From: Pseudomonadota bacterium
Lineage (GTDB): Bacteria > Pseudomonadota > Gammaproteobacteria > Burkholderiales > Burkholderiaceae_C
NCBI GenBank assembly: GCA_021845505.1
Contig: JAJZVU010000005.1
Coordinates: forward strand, 57,575 to 121,574
Length of the DNA: 64,000 nucleotides
Direction of reading: 5' to 3'
Part shown: positions 30,190 to 40,762 of the stretch, piece by piece
How positions within the stretch are numbered: the stretch's first letter is position 1
Layout: each line of letters opens with the position of its first letter
The notes under the pieces: generated by a model
Seen by the model: the letters and a program-made list of their open reading frames with translations, nothing else
Database searches by the model: none
Told to the model about the DNA's origin: nothing
Made by a program: the position numbers and the translations under genes

Positions 30190-30320
30190 CCCCCTGATGT
30201 GCGACCAGGCCGGGCGCGTCGCGCTGCGGCCTTCGCGGGCGTGTCGCGCGGCGCGCGGCATGCCACCCGCCAGCCCAGCCCTTCGCCAACGTCCGCGCCG
30301 CAGCGCGCGCAAGCCCTCCG

Positions 30321-33173
30321 ATGACCGATTCCGCCGCGCCCGCCCATCCCGACTACCGTGCCACACTGAACCTTCCGGACACCAGCTTTCCGATGCGCGG
30401 CGACCTGCCCAGGCGGGAGCCCGCGTGGGTGCAGCGCTGGCAGGACGAGGGGGTGTACCAGAGGCTGCGCGCGGCGCGCGCGGGCCGTCCGCGCTTCGTG
30501 CTGCACGACGGCCCGCCGTACGCCAACGGACAGATCCACATCGGGCACGCCGTCAACAAGATCCTCAAGGACATGATCGTCAAGGCCCGACAGCTCGAGG
30601 GCTACGACGCGGTGTACGTGCCCGGCTGGGACTGCCACGGCCTGCCGATCGAAAACCAGATCGAGAAGCTCTACGGGCGCGACCTCGGGCGCGACCAGGT
30701 GCAGGCTCGCAGCCGCGCCTACGCGACCGAGCAGATCACCGGCCAGATGGCCGACTTCAAGCGCCTGGGGGTGCTCGGGGACTGGGATCACCCGTACCGC
30801 ACGATGGACTTCGGCAACGAGGCCGATGAAATCCGCGCGCTGAAGCGGGTCGTCGAGCGAGGCTTCGTCTACCGCGGGCTCAAGCCGGTGCATTGGTGTT
30901 TCGACTGCCGCTCGTCGCTGGCCGAATTCGAGATCGAGTACGCCGACAAGACGTCCCGCACGCTGGACGTGGCCTTCGCCTGCGACGAACCGCAGCGCCT
31001 GGCCGCGGCCTTCGGACTGGACAGCCTGCCCGGCCCGGCCTTCGCGGTGATCTGGACCACCACCGCGTGGACCATCCCGGCCAACCAGGCGCTGAACCTC
31101 AACCCGGAGCTGGAGTACAGCCTGGTCGAAACCGAGCGCGGCGTGCTGCTGCTGGCCAGCAGCCGGGTCGCCGACTGCCTCGCGCGCTACGGCCTGCAGG
31201 GACGCACGCTGGCCAGCGCTGCGGGCGAACGCCTGGGCGGCCTGTCGTTCCGCCATCCGCTGGCCGAGCTGCACCCCGGCTACGACCGGCCGAGCCCGGT
31301 GTACCTGGCCGCCTACGCCAGCGCCGACGAGGGCACCGGCATCGTGCATTCCTCGCCGGCCTACGGGGTGGACGACTTCAACTCCTGCATCGCCCACGGC
31401 ATGCGCACCGAAGACGTGCTCAACCCCGTGCAGGCCGACGGGGTCTACGCCGCCGACCTGCCGCTGTTCGGCGGCCAGCACATCTGGCGCGCCGGCGATG
31501 CGGTGCTGGCGGCGCTGCGCGCCGCGGGACGGCTGCTGGCCAGCGAGGAGATCCGGCACAGCTACCCCCATTGCTGGCGCCACAAGAGCCCGGTGATCTA
31601 CCGCGCGGCCAACCAGTGGTTCGTGCGCATGGACGAAGGCCAAGGCGTGTTCACCACCGACAAGGCTCCGCGCACGCTGCGCGAAACCGCGCTGCAGGCG
31701 GTCGAGCAGACGGCCTTCTACCCCCCGGGAGGCCAGGCGCGGCTGCGCGACATGATCGCCGGGCGTCCCGACTGGTGCATTTCCCGCCAGCGCGCCTGGG
31801 GCGTGCCGCTGCCCTTCGTGTTGCACAAGGCCAGCGGCGAACTGCACCCCCGCACGCTGGAATTCCTGGACCGCGCCGCCGAACTGGTGCAGCGCGAGGG
31901 GGTCGAGGCCTGGTCGCGGCTGGACCTGCGCGAGTGGCTGGGCGACGAGGCCGAGGACTACGAGAAATCCCAGGACATCATCGAGGTGTGGTTCGATTCC
32001 GGCACCACCCATTGGCATGTGCTGCGCGGCAGCCATCGCGAGCAACTGGCGTGGCCCGCCGACCTGTACCTCGAAGGCCACGACCAGCATCGCGGGTGGT
32101 TCCACTCGTCGCTGCTCACCGGCTGCGCGATCGACGGCCGCGCGCCGTACAAGGCGCTGCTGACCCACGGCTTCACGGTCGATGGCCAGGGCCGCAAGAT
32201 GAGCAAGTCGGTGGGCAACGTGATCGCGCCGCAAAGCGTCAGCGACAAGCTGGGCGCCGAGATCATCCGGCTGTGGGTCGCGTCGACCGACTACTCGGGC
32301 GACCTGGCGATTTCCGACGCGATCCTCAAGCAGGTGGTGGAAAACTACCGCCGCATCCGGAACACCCTCCGGTTCATTCTCGCCAACGTCTCCGACTTCG
32401 ACCCCGCCAGCCAACGCGTCGCGCTGGAGGACATGCTGGACATCGACCGCTGGATGATGGCGTACGCCGGGCAACTGCAGCGCGACATCCTCGAGCACTA
32501 CCGCAACTACGAGTTCCACCCGGTGGTCGCCAGGCTGCTGGTGTTCTGCTCCGAGGACCTCGGGGGCTTCTATCTCGACGTGCTCAAGGACCGGCTGTAC
32601 ACCACCCCGGCGGCCGGCGCGGCGCGGCGCAGCGCGCAGACCGCGCTGTGGCACCTGGCGCAGGCGATGTTGCGCTGGATCGCCCCGTTCCTGAGTTTCA
32701 CCGCCGAGGAGGCGTGGGAACACTTCTCGCCGCAGCAGGCCCGACGCGACGGCAGCATCTTCGTGCAGACCTACCACGAACTGCCGCAGCCCGCCGATGC
32801 GGCGGCCTGCCTGGAGCGCTGGGCGCGCATCCGCGGCTTGCGCGACCAGGTCAACCGCGCCGTCGAGGCCGTGCGCGCCGAAGGCAGGCTGGGCCCGTCG
32901 CTGCAGGCCTGGGTGTCGCTGGGCGTTCCCGCGCAGGAGCGCGACGCGCTCGACAGCCTGGGCGAGGAGGCGCGCTTTGCCTTCCTGGTGTCGCAACTGC
33001 GCTGGCAGCCCGCCGATGCGCTGGGCATCGAGGTGCAGCCCGCGCAGGCGTCCAAGTGCGAACGCTGCTGGCACTGGGTGGCCGATGTCGATTCCCGCGC
33101 CGAGCACCCGGGGCTGTGCGGGCGCTGCATTTCCAACCTGCACGGCAGCGGCGAGGCCAGGCGCCATGTCTGA
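30321..33173 (+). CDS. ileS: Isoleucyl-tRNA synthetase
   Basis: A 950-residue class I synthetase of the bacterial (IleS1) type. The signature [10 protein letters not shown] follows DGPPYANG, and the second motif is [10 protein letters not shown] near residue 625. The CP1 editing domain lies between. The C-terminal zinc finger is complete with four cysteines (CERCW and CGRC). Length and domain order match E. coli IleS. The final codons overlap lspA by eight bases. Confidence 0.97.
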   Translation: MTDSAAPAHPDYRATLNLPDTSFPMRGDLPRREPAWVQRWQDEGVYQRLRAARAGRPRFVLHDGPPYANGQIHIGHAVNKILKDMIVKARQLEGYDAVYVPGWDCHGLPIENQIEKLYGRDLGRDQVQARSRAYATEQITGQMADFKRLGVLGDWDHPYRTMDFGNEADEIRALKRVVERGFVYRGLKPVHWCFDCRSSLAEFEIEYADKTSRTLDVAFACDEPQRLAAAFGLDSLPGPAFAVIWTTTAWTIPANQALNLNPELEYSLVETERGVLLLASSRVADCLARYGLQGRTLASAAGERLGGLSFRHPLAELHPGYDRPSPVYLAAYASADEGTGIVHSSPAYGVDDFNSCIAHGMRTEDVLNPVQADGVYAADLPLFGGQHIWRAGDAVLAALRAAGRLLASEEIRHSYPHCWRHKSPVIYRAANQWFVRMDEGQGVFTTDKAPRTLRETALQAVEQTAFYPPGGQARLRDMIAGRPDWCISRQRAWGVPLPFVLHKASGELHPRTLEFLDRAAELVQREGVEAWSRLDLREWLGDEAEDYEKSQDIIEVWFDSGTTHWHVLRGSHREQLAWPADLYLEGHDQHRGWFHSSLLTGCAIDGRAPYKALLTHGFTVDGQGRKMSKSVGNVIAPQSVSDKLGAEIIRLWVASTDYSGDLAISDAILKQVVENYRRIRNTLRFILANVSDFDPASQRVALEDMLDIDRWMMAYAGQLQRDILEHYRNYEFHPVVARLLVFCSEDLGGFYLDVLKDRLYTTPAAGAARRSAQTALWHLAQAMLRWIAPFLSFTAEEAWEHFSPQQARRDGSIFVQTYHELPQPADAAACLERWARIRGLRDQVNRAVEAVRAEGRLGPSLQAWVSLGVPAQERDALDSLGEEARFAFLVSQLRWQPADALGIEVQPAQASKCERCWHWVADVDSRAEHPGLCGRCISNLHGSGEARRHV

Positions 33174-33687
33174 GGCGCCGCGCGACGAGTCCTTGCCTGC
33201 GTCGTCGTGGTGGCTGCTGCTGGCGCTGGTCGTGGTCGCGCTGGATCAGGGCAGCAAATGGCTGGTGGCGCGCGAGATCCCGCTGGGCGGCAGGCTGGCC
33301 GTCACGGGTTTTTTCAACCTGGTGCACGTGGAAAACCCGGGCGCCGCGTTTTCCTTTCTCGCCGCCCAGAGCGGCTGGCAGCGCTGGCTGTTCGCGGCGC
33401 TGGCCGGCGCGGCCTCGCTGTGGATCGTCGTGCTGCTGCTGCGCCGGCGCCGCCGCGCGCTGCTCGGCCTGGCGCTCGGGCTGATCCTGGGCGGCGCGCT
33501 GGGCAACCTGGTCGACCGCGTCGTGTGGGGCCATGTCACCGACTTTCTCGACTTCTACCTGCGCACCGCGTCCGGGTCGTGGCACTGGCCCGCCTTCAAC
33601 CTGGCCGACAGCTCGATCACCGTCGGCGCGGTCGCGCTGCTCGTCGACGAGCAGCGCCAGGCGCGGCGTTCGCGCCGCGCGGACTGA
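33166..33687 (+). CDS. lspA: Lipoprotein signal peptidase (signal peptidase II)
   Basis: A 173-residue inner-membrane aspartyl protease with four hydrophobic helices. The catalytic aspartates are visible in [10 protein letters not shown] and [11 protein letters not shown], and the early motif [10 protein letters not shown] is present. It cleaves prolipoproteins after diacylglyceryl transfer. ATG 33166 lies within the end of ileS (8-base overlap), so the two are probably translated together, as in many bacteria. Confidence 0.96.
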   Translation: MSEAPRDESLPASSWWLLLALVVVALDQGSKWLVAREIPLGGRLAVTGFFNLVHVENPGAAFSFLAAQSGWQRWLFAALAGAASLWIVVLLLRRRRRALLGLALGLILGGALGNLVDRVVWGHVTDFLDFYLRTASGSWHWPAFNLADSSITVGAVALLVDEQRQARRSRRAD

Positions 33688-33689
33688 AG

Positions 33690-33715
33690 CGCGCCGCGCC
33701 GCGGTCCGCGGCGCG
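33690..33715. terminator. Perfect 9-bp GC hairpin between convergent lspA and qor
   Basis: CGCGCCGCG (33690-33698) pairs exactly with CGCGGCGCG (33707-33715) around an eight-base loop. It fills the 28-base gap between the two stop codons and has no T-run. Confidence 0.42.
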
Positions 33716-34690
33716 TCAGGGCTGCAACACGATGCTTCCGGTGGTGGCGCGGCTTTCCAGCGCGCGATGGGCCGCGGCGGCCTCGGCGAGCGCCAGGCGC
33801 TGGCCGATATGCGGCCGCACCTTGCCCGACAGCACCATGTCGAACAGCTCGGCGCTCATTTCCAGCTGGGCGGCGCGGTCGGCCAGATGGGTCATCAGCG
33901 TCGGACGGGTGACGTACAGCGAGCCGCGGGCCGCCAGGTCCTGCAGGGTCACCGGGGGAACCGGGCCGGAGGCGTTGCCGAAGCTGACCATCAGCCCGAA
34001 GGGCTGCAGGCAGGCCAGCGAACGCTCCCAGGTGTCGCGCCCCACCGAGTCGTAGACCACCGAGACCCCCTTGCCGCCGGTCAGCTCCTTGACCCGCGAA
34101 ACCAGGTCCTCGCTGCGGTAGTTGATGCAATGGGCGTAGCCGTTGTCCAGCGCCATGCGGCACTTGTCGTCGCTGCCGGCGGTGCCGATCAGGCGGACCC
34201 CCAGCGCCTTCGCCCACTGCCCGGCGATCAGGCCGACGCCACCGGCGGCCGCGTGGAACAGCGCGACATCGCCGGCCTGCAGCCGACGCGTGCGGCGCAG
34301 CAGGAACTGGGCCGTCAGTCCCTTGAGCATCATCGCCGCGGCGGTTTCGAACTCGATGCCCTGCGGCAGCTTGACCAGCACCCGCGCCGGCACCACCCGC
34401 GACTGCGCGTAGGCTCCGAGCGGGCCGTGGCAATAGGCCACGCGATCGCCCTCGGCGAATTCGCCGACCTCGGGCCCGACGGCCTCCACCACCCCCGCCC
34501 CCTCGAGTCCGATCCCCGACGGCAGTGGCAGGGGATACAGCCCGGACCGGTGGTAGACGTCGATGAAATTCACCCCGACCGCGGCATTGCGCACCAGCAC
34601 CTCGCCGGGCCCGGGCGCGGCGACCTGCACCGCTTGCCACTGCAGCACTTCCGGACCTCCGGTGCGCTCGATACGGATCGCATGGGTCAT
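33716..34690 (-). CDS. qor: Quinone oxidoreductase (zeta-crystallin type, NADPH-dependent)
   Basis: A 324-residue zinc-free medium-chain dehydrogenase. The N-terminal GroES-like half shows AVGVNFIDVYHRSGLYP, then GIGLEGAGVVEAVG; the Rossmann motif HAAAGGVGLIAGQWAKALG is near residue 150. No zinc-binding cysteine cluster is present. Qor reduces quinones by one electron with NADPH. It diverges from the two-component system across 90 bases in which both strands carry a CACAAT box. Confidence 0.92.
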   Translation of the reverse strand: MTHAIRIERTGGPEVLQWQAVQVAAPGPGEVLVRNAAVGVNFIDVYHRSGLYPLPLPSGIGLEGAGVVEAVGPEVGEFAEGDRVAYCHGPLGAYAQSRVVPARVLVKLPQGIEFETAAAMMLKGLTAQFLLRRTRRLQAGDVALFHAAAGGVGLIAGQWAKALGVRLIGTAGSDDKCRMALDNGYAHCINYRSEDLVSRVKELTGGKGVSVVYDSVGRDTWERSLACLQPFGLMVSFGNASGPVPPVTLQDLAARGSLYVTRPTLMTHLADRAAQLEMSAELFDMVLSGKVRPHIGQRLALAEAAAAHRALESRATTGSIVLQP

Positions 34691-34720
34691 GACGCATCTC
34701 CCGAATGGTTGCAACACGAG

Positions 34721-34759
34721 ATTGTGCCCGTTCCCGCGCCGGGCGGCTTGACGCACAAT
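34721..34759. promoter_or_regulatory. Symmetric divergent promoter candidate between qor and the response regulator
   Basis: ATTGTGC (34721-34727) and GCACAAT (34753-34759) form an inverted repeat. Read outward, each arm gives a CACAAT -10-like box, pointing to qor (leader about 25 bases) and to the response regulator (leader about 15 bases, with GGAG). Good -35 boxes are lacking, so this is tentative. Confidence 0.3.
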
Positions 34760-34780
34760 CGCCCCTGGAGGGCGTGGCCG

Positions 34781-35455
34781 ATGCGCTTGCTGCTGGTGGA
34801 AGACGATCCGATGATTGGCGAGAGCGTGCTCGACGCACTGCGCGCCGAGGGCTACGCGGTGGACTGGGTACGCGACGGACAGTCGGCCGATGCCGCGTGG
34901 AGCGGCGAGCACTACGACCTGGTGCTGCTCGACCTCGGACTTCCCGGACGCGACGGCCTGCAGGTGCTGAAGGCCGCCCGCGAGCGACGCGACCGCACCC
35001 CGGTGCTGATCGTCACCGCGCGCGACGCGGTGGACGAGCGCATCCGCGGACTCGACGCCGGCGCCGACGACTACCTGCTCAAGCCCTACGACCTGAGCGA
35101 ACTGCAGGCGCGCATCCGCGCGCTGCTGCGGCGCGCGGCCGGGCGCGCCGAGCCGGCGCTGGAGCACCGCGGGCTGCGACTCCATCCGGCGACCCGCGAG
35201 GCCACGCTGCACGGCAGGCCGCTGGTGCTGTCGCAACGCGAGTGGGCGGTGCTGGAGGCGCTGATGCGCCGGCCCGGGGTGATCCTGTCGCGCGCCCAGC
35301 TGGAGGAAAAGCTCTACGGCTGGAACGAGGAGATCTCCAGCAACGCGGTCGAGGTCTATGTGCACAGCCTGCGCAAGAAACTCGGCGCCGATTTCATCCG
35401 CAACATCCGCGGCATGGGCTACGTGCTCTCCCGCGAGGACACGCAAGCCCCATGA
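34781..35455 (+). CDS. OmpR-family response regulator (QseB/PmrA-like)
   Basis: A 224-residue regulator. The receiver has the acidic pair at residues 8-9, the phosphorylation site Asp51 in LLDLGLPG, and Lys in LLKPYDLSEL. The C-terminal winged helix (about 130-220) shows LSQREWAVLEAL and NAVEVYVHSLRKKLG, then IRGMGYVL. GGAG lies about nine bases upstream of ATG 34781. The stop overlaps the sensor kinase start (ATGA). The target genes are not shown by the sequence. Confidence 0.93.
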   Translation: MRLLLVEDDPMIGESVLDALRAEGYAVDWVRDGQSADAAWSGEHYDLVLLDLGLPGRDGLQVLKAARERRDRTPVLIVTARDAVDERIRGLDAGADDYLLKPYDLSELQARIRALLRRAAGRAEPALEHRGLRLHPATREATLHGRPLVLSQREWAVLEALMRRPGVILSRAQLEEKLYGWNEEISSNAVEVYVHSLRKKLGADFIRNIRGMGYVLSREDTQAP

Positions 35456-36762
35456 AGTCCCTGCGCGCCAAGTTGCTGGTGCTGCTGACCGCGGCGGTGC
35501 TGACGGCCGCGCTGGTGCAGGCGGTGGCGGTGTTCCGCAACGCCATGCGCGAGGCCGATGCGGTGTTCGACTACCACCTGCAGCAGATCGCGCTGTCGCT
35601 GGCCACCGGCGAGCTGGGATTGCCGGGATTCGGGCCGCGCAGCGGCGCGCGCGACGACCTCGACTATGTGTTCCAGGTGTGGTCGCCCGACGGCCAGCGC
35701 ATCTACGTGTCGCGCCCGCGGGTGGAACTGCCCGACCAGGCGGTGCTGGGCTACGCGACCGCCGACGTCAACAACCGCAAGTGGCGGGTGTTCTCGATGC
35801 AGGCCGGCGGGCGCACCATCCAGGTCGCGCAGCCGCTGCTCAGCCGGCGCGCGCTGGCGCTGACCTTCGCGCTCAATTCGGTGTGGCCGATGCTGCTGAT
35901 CGTCCCGCTGCTGCTGCTGGTCGTGGCCTGGGTGGTACGACGCTCGCTCGGGCCGCTGCGTTCGCTGTCCACCGAACTGGAAAACCGTGCCGCGACCTCC
36001 TTCGACCCGCTGGATCCCAGCGCGGTGATGCAGGAAATGCAACCGGTGGTTCGGGCGATGAACGGATTGTTCGCACGCACCCGGCAGGCCTTCGACGCCC
36101 AGCAGATGTTCGTCGCCGACGCCGCCCACGAGTTGCGCTCCCCGCTGGCCGCGCTCCGGCTGCAGTTGCAGATGCTCGACCGCGCTCCCGACGAGTCCGC
36201 CCGCAGGCTGGCGGCGCAGCGCCTGGACGCCGGAATCGACCGTGCCACCCACCTGGTCGAGCAACTGCTGGCGCTGGCGCGGGCCGACTCGGGCGGTCGC
36301 GAGCCGGCGGCGGCGACTTCGCTGGCCGACGCCGCGCGCCAGGCGCTGGGCGATACCGTGGACCTGGCGCAGGCGCGGCAGGTCGATGCCGGGCTCGAGC
36401 AGGCCGACGAACTCACGGTGCTGGCTCCCCCGCAGGGCCTGCGCATGCTGGCGCGCAACCTGGTGGACAACGCGGTGCGCTACTGCCCGCGCGGCGGCCG
36501 CGTCGACGTGCGGGTGCGCGCCGAGGCCGGCCGGGCGCTGCTCGAGGTGGACGATTCGGGCCCGGGCATCCCGGCGTCCGAGCGGCCGCGGGTATTCGAC
36601 CGTTTCTACCGCCGCGCCGAATCGCCGCCGGGGGGCAGCGGCCTGGGGCTGGCGATCGTGAAAAGCGTGGCCGAGCGCAGCCACGCGACGGTGGATCTGC
36701 TCGACTCGCCGCTCGGCGGCCTGCGCGTGCGGGTGTCCTTCCCGGTCGCGCAGCCAGACTGA
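35452..36762 (+). CDS. Sensor histidine kinase (QseC-like)
   Basis: A 436-residue inner-membrane kinase. Two membrane segments (about residues 8-28 and 144-163) flank a periplasmic sensor of about 115 residues; a HAMP-like linker follows. The H-box is HELRSPLAAL, the N-box NLVDNAVRY, and the ATP lid motifs DSGPGIP and GGSGLGLAIV are intact. It should phosphorylate the regulator encoded just upstream. The signal is unknown. Only one base separates its stop from the convergent lysC stop. Confidence 0.93.
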   Translation: MKSLRAKLLVLLTAAVLTAALVQAVAVFRNAMREADAVFDYHLQQIALSLATGELGLPGFGPRSGARDDLDYVFQVWSPDGQRIYVSRPRVELPDQAVLGYATADVNNRKWRVFSMQAGGRTIQVAQPLLSRRALALTFALNSVWPMLLIVPLLLLVVAWVVRRSLGPLRSLSTELENRAATSFDPLDPSAVMQEMQPVVRAMNGLFARTRQAFDAQQMFVADAAHELRSPLAALRLQLQMLDRAPDESARRLAAQRLDAGIDRATHLVEQLLALARADSGGREPAAATSLADAARQALGDTVDLAQARQVDAGLEQADELTVLAPPQGLRMLARNLVDNAVRYCPRGGRVDVRVRAEAGRALLEVDDSGPGIPASERPRVFDRFYRRAESPPGGSGLGLAIVKSVAERSHATVDLLDSPLGGLRVRVSFPVAQPD

Positions 36763-36763
36763 A

Positions 36764-38029
36764 TCAGGCGGACGCGGCGGCGGGGGCGTCGAGGTCGAAG
36801 GCGCGGTGCAGCGCGCGCACCGCCAGTTCGAGGTACTTCTCGTCGATCAGCACCGACACCTTGATTTCCGAGGTCGAGATCATCTGGATGTTGATCCCCT
36901 CCTCCGACAGCGTGCGGAACATCGTGCTGGCCACGCCAGCGTGCGATCGCATGCCGACGCCGACGATCGAAACCTTGCAGGACTTGGGATCGCCCAGCAC
37001 GTCCCTGGCGCCGATATGCGCCTGCACCTGGCTCTTCAGGATGCCGAGGGTGCGGGCGTAGTCGTTGCGCCCGACGGTGAACGAAAAATCGGTGAACCCG
37101 TCGACACTCTGGTTCTGCACGATCATGTCGACCTCGATGTTCGCCTGCCCCACCGCGCTGAGGATCTGGTAGGCGATGCCCGGGCGATCGGGAACCCCGA
37201 CGACGGTGATCTTCGCCTCGTCGCGTGCGAAGGCGATTCCCGAAACCACGGCGCGTTCCATGTTCTGGTCCTCTTCGAATGTGATCAGCGTGCCGCTGCG
37301 CATTTCCTCGGCCAGCGGGATGTCCCACGGGGTCAGGCTCGACAGCACGCGCAGCCGCACGCGGTACTTGCCGGCGAATTCCACCGAGCGGATCTGCAGC
37401 ACCTTGGAGCCCAGGCTGGCCATCTCCAGCATTTCCTCGAAAGTGATCGAGGGCAGCTTGGACGCCTCGGGAACCACCCGCGGGTCGGTGGTGTACACCC
37501 CGTCGACATCGGTGTAGATCTGGCATTCGTCGGCATCCAGCGCCGCGGCCAGCGCCACCCCGGAGGTGTCCGACCCGCCGCGCCCGAGGGTGGTGATCTG
37601 CCCGTCGGAGTCGACCCCCTGGAAGCCGGCGACCACGACGACGCGCCCGGCCTGCAGATCGGCCCGGATGCGCTGCTGGTCGATGGATTCGATGCGCGCC
37701 TTGGTGAAGGCGCTGTCGGTATGCACCCCGACCTGGAAGCCGGTGTAGCTGCGGGCGTCGCGACCGAGGGACTTCAGCGCCATCGCCAGCAGCCCGATGG
37801 TCACCTGCTCGCCGGTCGACGCGACGACGTCGAGTTCGCGGGGATCGGGCTCGGGCTGGATTTCCCTGGCCAGGCCGATCAAGCGGTTGGTCTCGCCCGA
37901 CATCGCCGAAACCACGACCACCAACTGGTGCCCGGCGTCGGCCCACTTGATGACACGCCGGGCGACGTTCTTGATGCGTTCGACGGAGCCGACCGAGGTG
38001 CCGCCGTATTTCTGGACGATAAGCGCCAT
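36764..38029 (-). CDS. lysC: Aspartate kinase
   Basis: A 421-residue aspartokinase, first enzyme of the lysine/threonine/methionine pathway. The kinase signature VQKYGGTSVGS begins at residue 4, with FQGVDSDGQITTLGRGGSDT in the middle, and two ACT domains form the C-terminal third (about residues 265-400), the site of feedback inhibition. Length matches the betaproteobacterial form. It is the last gene of the cysS-alkA-accA-tilS-lysC row. ATG 38029 rather than an ATG three codons earlier fits the family start. Confidence 0.96.
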   Translation of the reverse strand: MALIVQKYGGTSVGSVERIKNVARRVIKWADAGHQLVVVVSAMSGETNRLIGLAREIQPEPDPRELDVVASTGEQVTIGLLAMALKSLGRDARSYTGFQVGVHTDSAFTKARIESIDQQRIRADLQAGRVVVVAGFQGVDSDGQITTLGRGGSDTSGVALAAALDADECQIYTDVDGVYTTDPRVVPEASKLPSITFEEMLEMASLGSKVLQIRSVEFAGKYRVRLRVLSSLTPWDIPLAEEMRSGTLITFEEDQNMERAVVSGIAFARDEAKITVVGVPDRPGIAYQILSAVGQANIEVDMIVQNQSVDGFTDFSFTVGRNDYARTLGILKSQVQAHIGARDVLGDPKSCKVSIVGVGMRSHAGVASTMFRTLSEEGINIQMISTSEIKVSVLIDEKYLELAVRALHRAFDLDAPAAASA

Positions 38030-38113
38030 GGTGCACAAGAGGGTGGGACGCCGCTGGCGCTGCCGGCGCGAAGCAGGCGGCGCCGCCAGGCGCGGCGACG
38101 CAAAAACATGGGA

Positions 38114-39085
38114 TTATAGGGCGGCCGGACGCGACGGCGGCGCCGATTGACAGCACAACCAGCCGTCGCGGCGAATCAGACGCGCGCCTGCGATCGCCAC
38201 GGCGATCGCCGCGTGCGGCGGCGCCTGCAGTTGCCGGCACAGATTGTCGATCTGCCGCGAACTGCTGCGCAGCCCCAGTTCCAGCAGCCAGGCGCGCAGC
38301 ACCTCGCTGCGGCGCGCGGGCTCCAGCGCAAGCAAGCGCTGCAGGCGCAACCCGGGGGCGCCGCGGCACGACTGCAGATCGCTGGCCGCGCTGTCGCGCA
38401 GCTGCCGCGCCGCCTGCGCGCACAGCCGGGCGCTGCGGCCGAGGGTCGCGCGCCAGCCCGGCTCGAGCCTGGCGATCACCGGCAGCAACTCGGCGCGGAT
38501 GCGGTTGCGGCGCAGCGCCGGGTCGGCGTTCATCGGATCGACCAGGTAGGCGACGCCGGCGGCGTCGAGTTCGCTGCGCAGCGACTCGGCCGAGCACCCC
38601 AGCAAGGGCCTGCCCACCCACACCGCGCCACGCCGCACCGCCCGCGGCATCGCCGCCAGCCCCGCGGGGCCGGCGCCGCGCAGCAACGCCAGCAACAGGG
38701 TTTCGGCCTGGTCGTCGGCGTGGTGCGCCAGCAGCAGCCAGCCGCAGCCCAGTTCGCGCGCAGCGCGCTGCAGTTCGGCATGCCGCGCCAACCGGGCCTG
38801 CTCCTCCAGGCTGTCGCCGGCTCGCCGGCTCACCCGCGCCGCCAGCACCCGGCACGCCACCCCCCACTGGCCGCACTGCCGCTGGGCGTGGCTGGCGAAG
38901 GCGTCGGCCGCGGGCTGCAAGCCATGGTGCACATGCAAGGCGTAGACCAGCCGCTGCGGCCACAGCCGGCACGCCGCCAGCAGCAGCGCGGTCGAGTCGG
39001 CGCCGCCGCTGTAGGCCACCGCCAGCGGGCGGGAGTCGTCGAGCGCGGGCGCGCCCGCCTGCGGCTCGCGGGCGAAACGCCGCAA
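38114..39085 (-). CDS. tilS: tRNA(Ile)-lysidine synthetase
   Basis: About 323 residues. The PP-loop SGGADSTALLLA that binds ATP is near residue 30, followed by the tRNA-site pattern HVHHGLQP and HHADDQAETLLL. It converts cytidine to lysidine in the wobble position of tRNA-Ile(CAU). The protein is short for the family (about 430 in E. coli), and the C-terminal domain is reduced. The start is uncertain: no ATG is available after the accA stop. TTG 39085 is used here, with CTG 39127, which overlaps the accA stop, as an alternative. Confidence 0.82.
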   Translation of the reverse strand: MRRFAREPQAGAPALDDSRPLAVAYSGGADSTALLLAACRLWPQRLVYALHVHHGLQPAADAFASHAQRQCGQWGVACRVLAARVSRRAGDSLEEQARLARHAELQRAARELGCGWLLLAHHADDQAETLLLALLRGAGPAGLAAMPRAVRRGAVWVGRPLLGCSAESLRSELDAAGVAYLVDPMNADPALRRNRIRAELLPVIARLEPGWRATLGRSARLCAQAARQLRDSAASDLQSCRGAPGLRLQRLLALEPARRSEVLRAWLLELGLRSSSRQIDNLCRQLQAPPHAAIAVAIAGARLIRRDGWLCCQSAPPSRPAAL

Positions 39086-39123
39086 CGCGCCGACGGCACT
39101 GCGCGACGCCGCCGCAGGCGGTC

Positions 39124-40098
39124 TCAGCGCGTGGCCTTGGTGTCCTGGAAGCGACCGAAGCCGCACAGCCGTTCGTAGCGCTGGCTCACCAGTTCGGCCG
39201 GCTTGATGCCCTGGAACTGGCGCAGGCTTTCGGCGAGGGCACGCTTGAGCGATGCGGCCATCGCCTGGGGGTCGCGGTGGGCCCCGCCGATCGGCTCGTT
39301 GACGATCTTGTCGATCAGCCCCAGCGCCTTCAGGCGGTGCGCGGTCAGGCCCAGCGCCTCGGCCGCGTCGGCCGCCCGCTCGGCGCTTTTCCACAGGATG
39401 GACGCGCAGCCCTCGGGCGAGATCACCGAGTACACGGCGAACTGCAGCATCAGCACATGGTCGGCCACCGCGATGGCCAGCGCGCCTCCGGAGCCGCCCT
39501 CGCCGATGATGGTCGAGACGATCGGCACCTGCAACTGGGCCATCTCGAGGATGTTGCGGCCGATCGCTTCGGACTGGTTGCGCTCCTCGGCGTCGATCCC
39601 CGGGTAGGCGCCCGGGGTGTCGACGAAGGTGAAGACCGGCAGAGCGAACTTCTCCGCCAGTTTCATCAGCCGCAGCGCCTTGCGGTAGCCCTCGGGCTTG
39701 GTCATGCCGAAGTTGCGCAGCGCCCGCTCCTTGGTGTCGCGCCCCTTCTGGTGGCCGAGGACCATGCAGGACTGGCCGTTGAAGCGCGCCAGCCCGCCGA
39801 CGATCGACTGGTCGTCGGAGAAGTGGCGATCGCCGTGCAGTTCGTGGAAATCGGTGAACAGGCTGCCGACGTAGTCCAGGGTATAGGGACGTTGCGGGTG
39901 GCGCGCGATCTGCGTGACCTGCCAGGGACTGAGCTTGCTGTACAGGTCCTTGGTCAGCTGCAGGCTTTTCTTCTGCAGCCGGGAAATCTCCTCCGAGATG
40001 TCGACCGCCGATTCGTCCTGCACATAGCGCAGCTCCTCGATCTTCGCCTCGAGTTCGGCCACCGGCTGTTCGAATTCCAGAAAGACCTTCTTGCTCAT
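39124..40098 (-). CDS. accA: Acetyl-CoA carboxylase carboxyltransferase subunit alpha
   Basis: A 324-residue subunit of the carboxyltransferase that makes malonyl-CoA. The sequence follows AccA throughout: [15 protein letters not shown] at the start, [32 protein letters not shown] and [11 protein letters not shown] forming the oxyanion/CoA site, and [12 protein letters not shown] 40098 is clear. It is eight bases after the alkA stop on the minus strand, inside a tightly packed operon-like row. Confidence 0.97.
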   Translation of the reverse strand: MSKKVFLEFEQPVAELEAKIEELRYVQDESAVDISEEISRLQKKSLQLTKDLYSKLSPWQVTQIARHPQRPYTLDYVGSLFTDFHELHGDRHFSDDQSIVGGLARFNGQSCMVLGHQKGRDTKERALRNFGMTKPEGYRKALRLMKLAEKFALPVFTFVDTPGAYPGIDAEERNQSEAIGRNILEMAQLQVPIVSTIIGEGGSGGALAIAVADHVLMLQFAVYSVISPEGCASILWKSAERAADAAEALGLTAHRLKALGLIDKIVNEPIGGAHRDPQAMAASLKRALAESLRQFQGIKPAELVSQRYERLCGFGRFQDTKATR

Positions 40099-40105
40099 GG
40101 GACTG

Positions 40106-40759
40106 TCAATACTCCACAGGCAGCGGATCCAGGCTGCGCCAAATATACCAAGTGCCGACCGAGCGCCAGGGCTGCCAGGCCGAAGCCACCTCGCGCAGCT
40201 CGCTGCGACTGACCGCCTCGCCGGAAAAGTAGCACCGGCTGATGCCCCGGCGCAAGCCGAGGTCGTCCAGCGGCAGCACGTCCGGGCGCAGCAGATGGAA
40301 GATCAGGAACATCTCCGCGGTCCAGCGGCCGATGCCGCGGATGGCCACCAGCTCCTCGATGACGTCCTCGTCGCTCATCGCAGGCCATTGCCGGGGGTGC
40401 ACCAGCGACTGCTCGAAACGCCCCGCCAGGTCGAGCAGGTACTCGGCCTTGCGCTGCGACAGCCCGGCGCTGCGCAGCACCTGCGGCGCCAGACCGAGCA
40501 GAGTGCCCGGCACCATCGGCGAGCACAGCCCGAGCAGGCGGTCCCACACCGACTGCGCGGCGCTGACCGAAATCTGCTGGCCGACGATCGAGCGCGCCAG
40601 CGTCTGGAAGGCGTCGCCGCGGCTTTGCAGCCTCGCCTGCCCGTGGCCGGGGATGAGCCGGCGCATCACCCGGTCGGCCCGCATCAGCTCGCGGCAGGCC
40701 TGGTCCCAGTAGGCCGGCACCGTGGCCGGCGCGCCTGCGGGCGCGTGCGCTGCCGTCAT
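40106..40759 (-). CDS. alkA: DNA-3-methyladenine glycosylase II (HhH-GPD family)
   Basis: A 217-residue base-excision enzyme. The helix-hairpin-helix is visible as [19 protein letters not shown] and the catalytic aspartate in [12 protein letters not shown]. The early motif [14 protein letters not shown] is typical of the AlkA/Mag1 group. It lacks the N-terminal TATA-box-like domain of E. coli AlkA, so it is the short form. It lies three bases after cysS and eight before accA. Confidence 0.92.
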   Translation of the reverse strand: MTAAHAPAGAPATVPAYWDQACRELMRADRVMRRLIPGHGQARLQSRGDAFQTLARSIVGQQISVSAAQSVWDRLLGLCSPMVPGTLLGLAPQVLRSAGLSQRKAEYLLDLAGRFEQSLVHPRQWPAMSDEDVIEELVAIRGIGRWTAEMFLIFHLLRPDVLPLDDLGLRRGISRCYFSGEAVSRSELREVASAWQPWRSVGTWYIWRSLDPLPVEY

Positions 40760-40762
40760 CGC

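Noticed and set aside
30096..33167. 1023-codon minus-strand open frame opposite ileS
   Set aside because: A shadow of ileS; no domains, and it contradicts the ribF-ileS-lspA operon.
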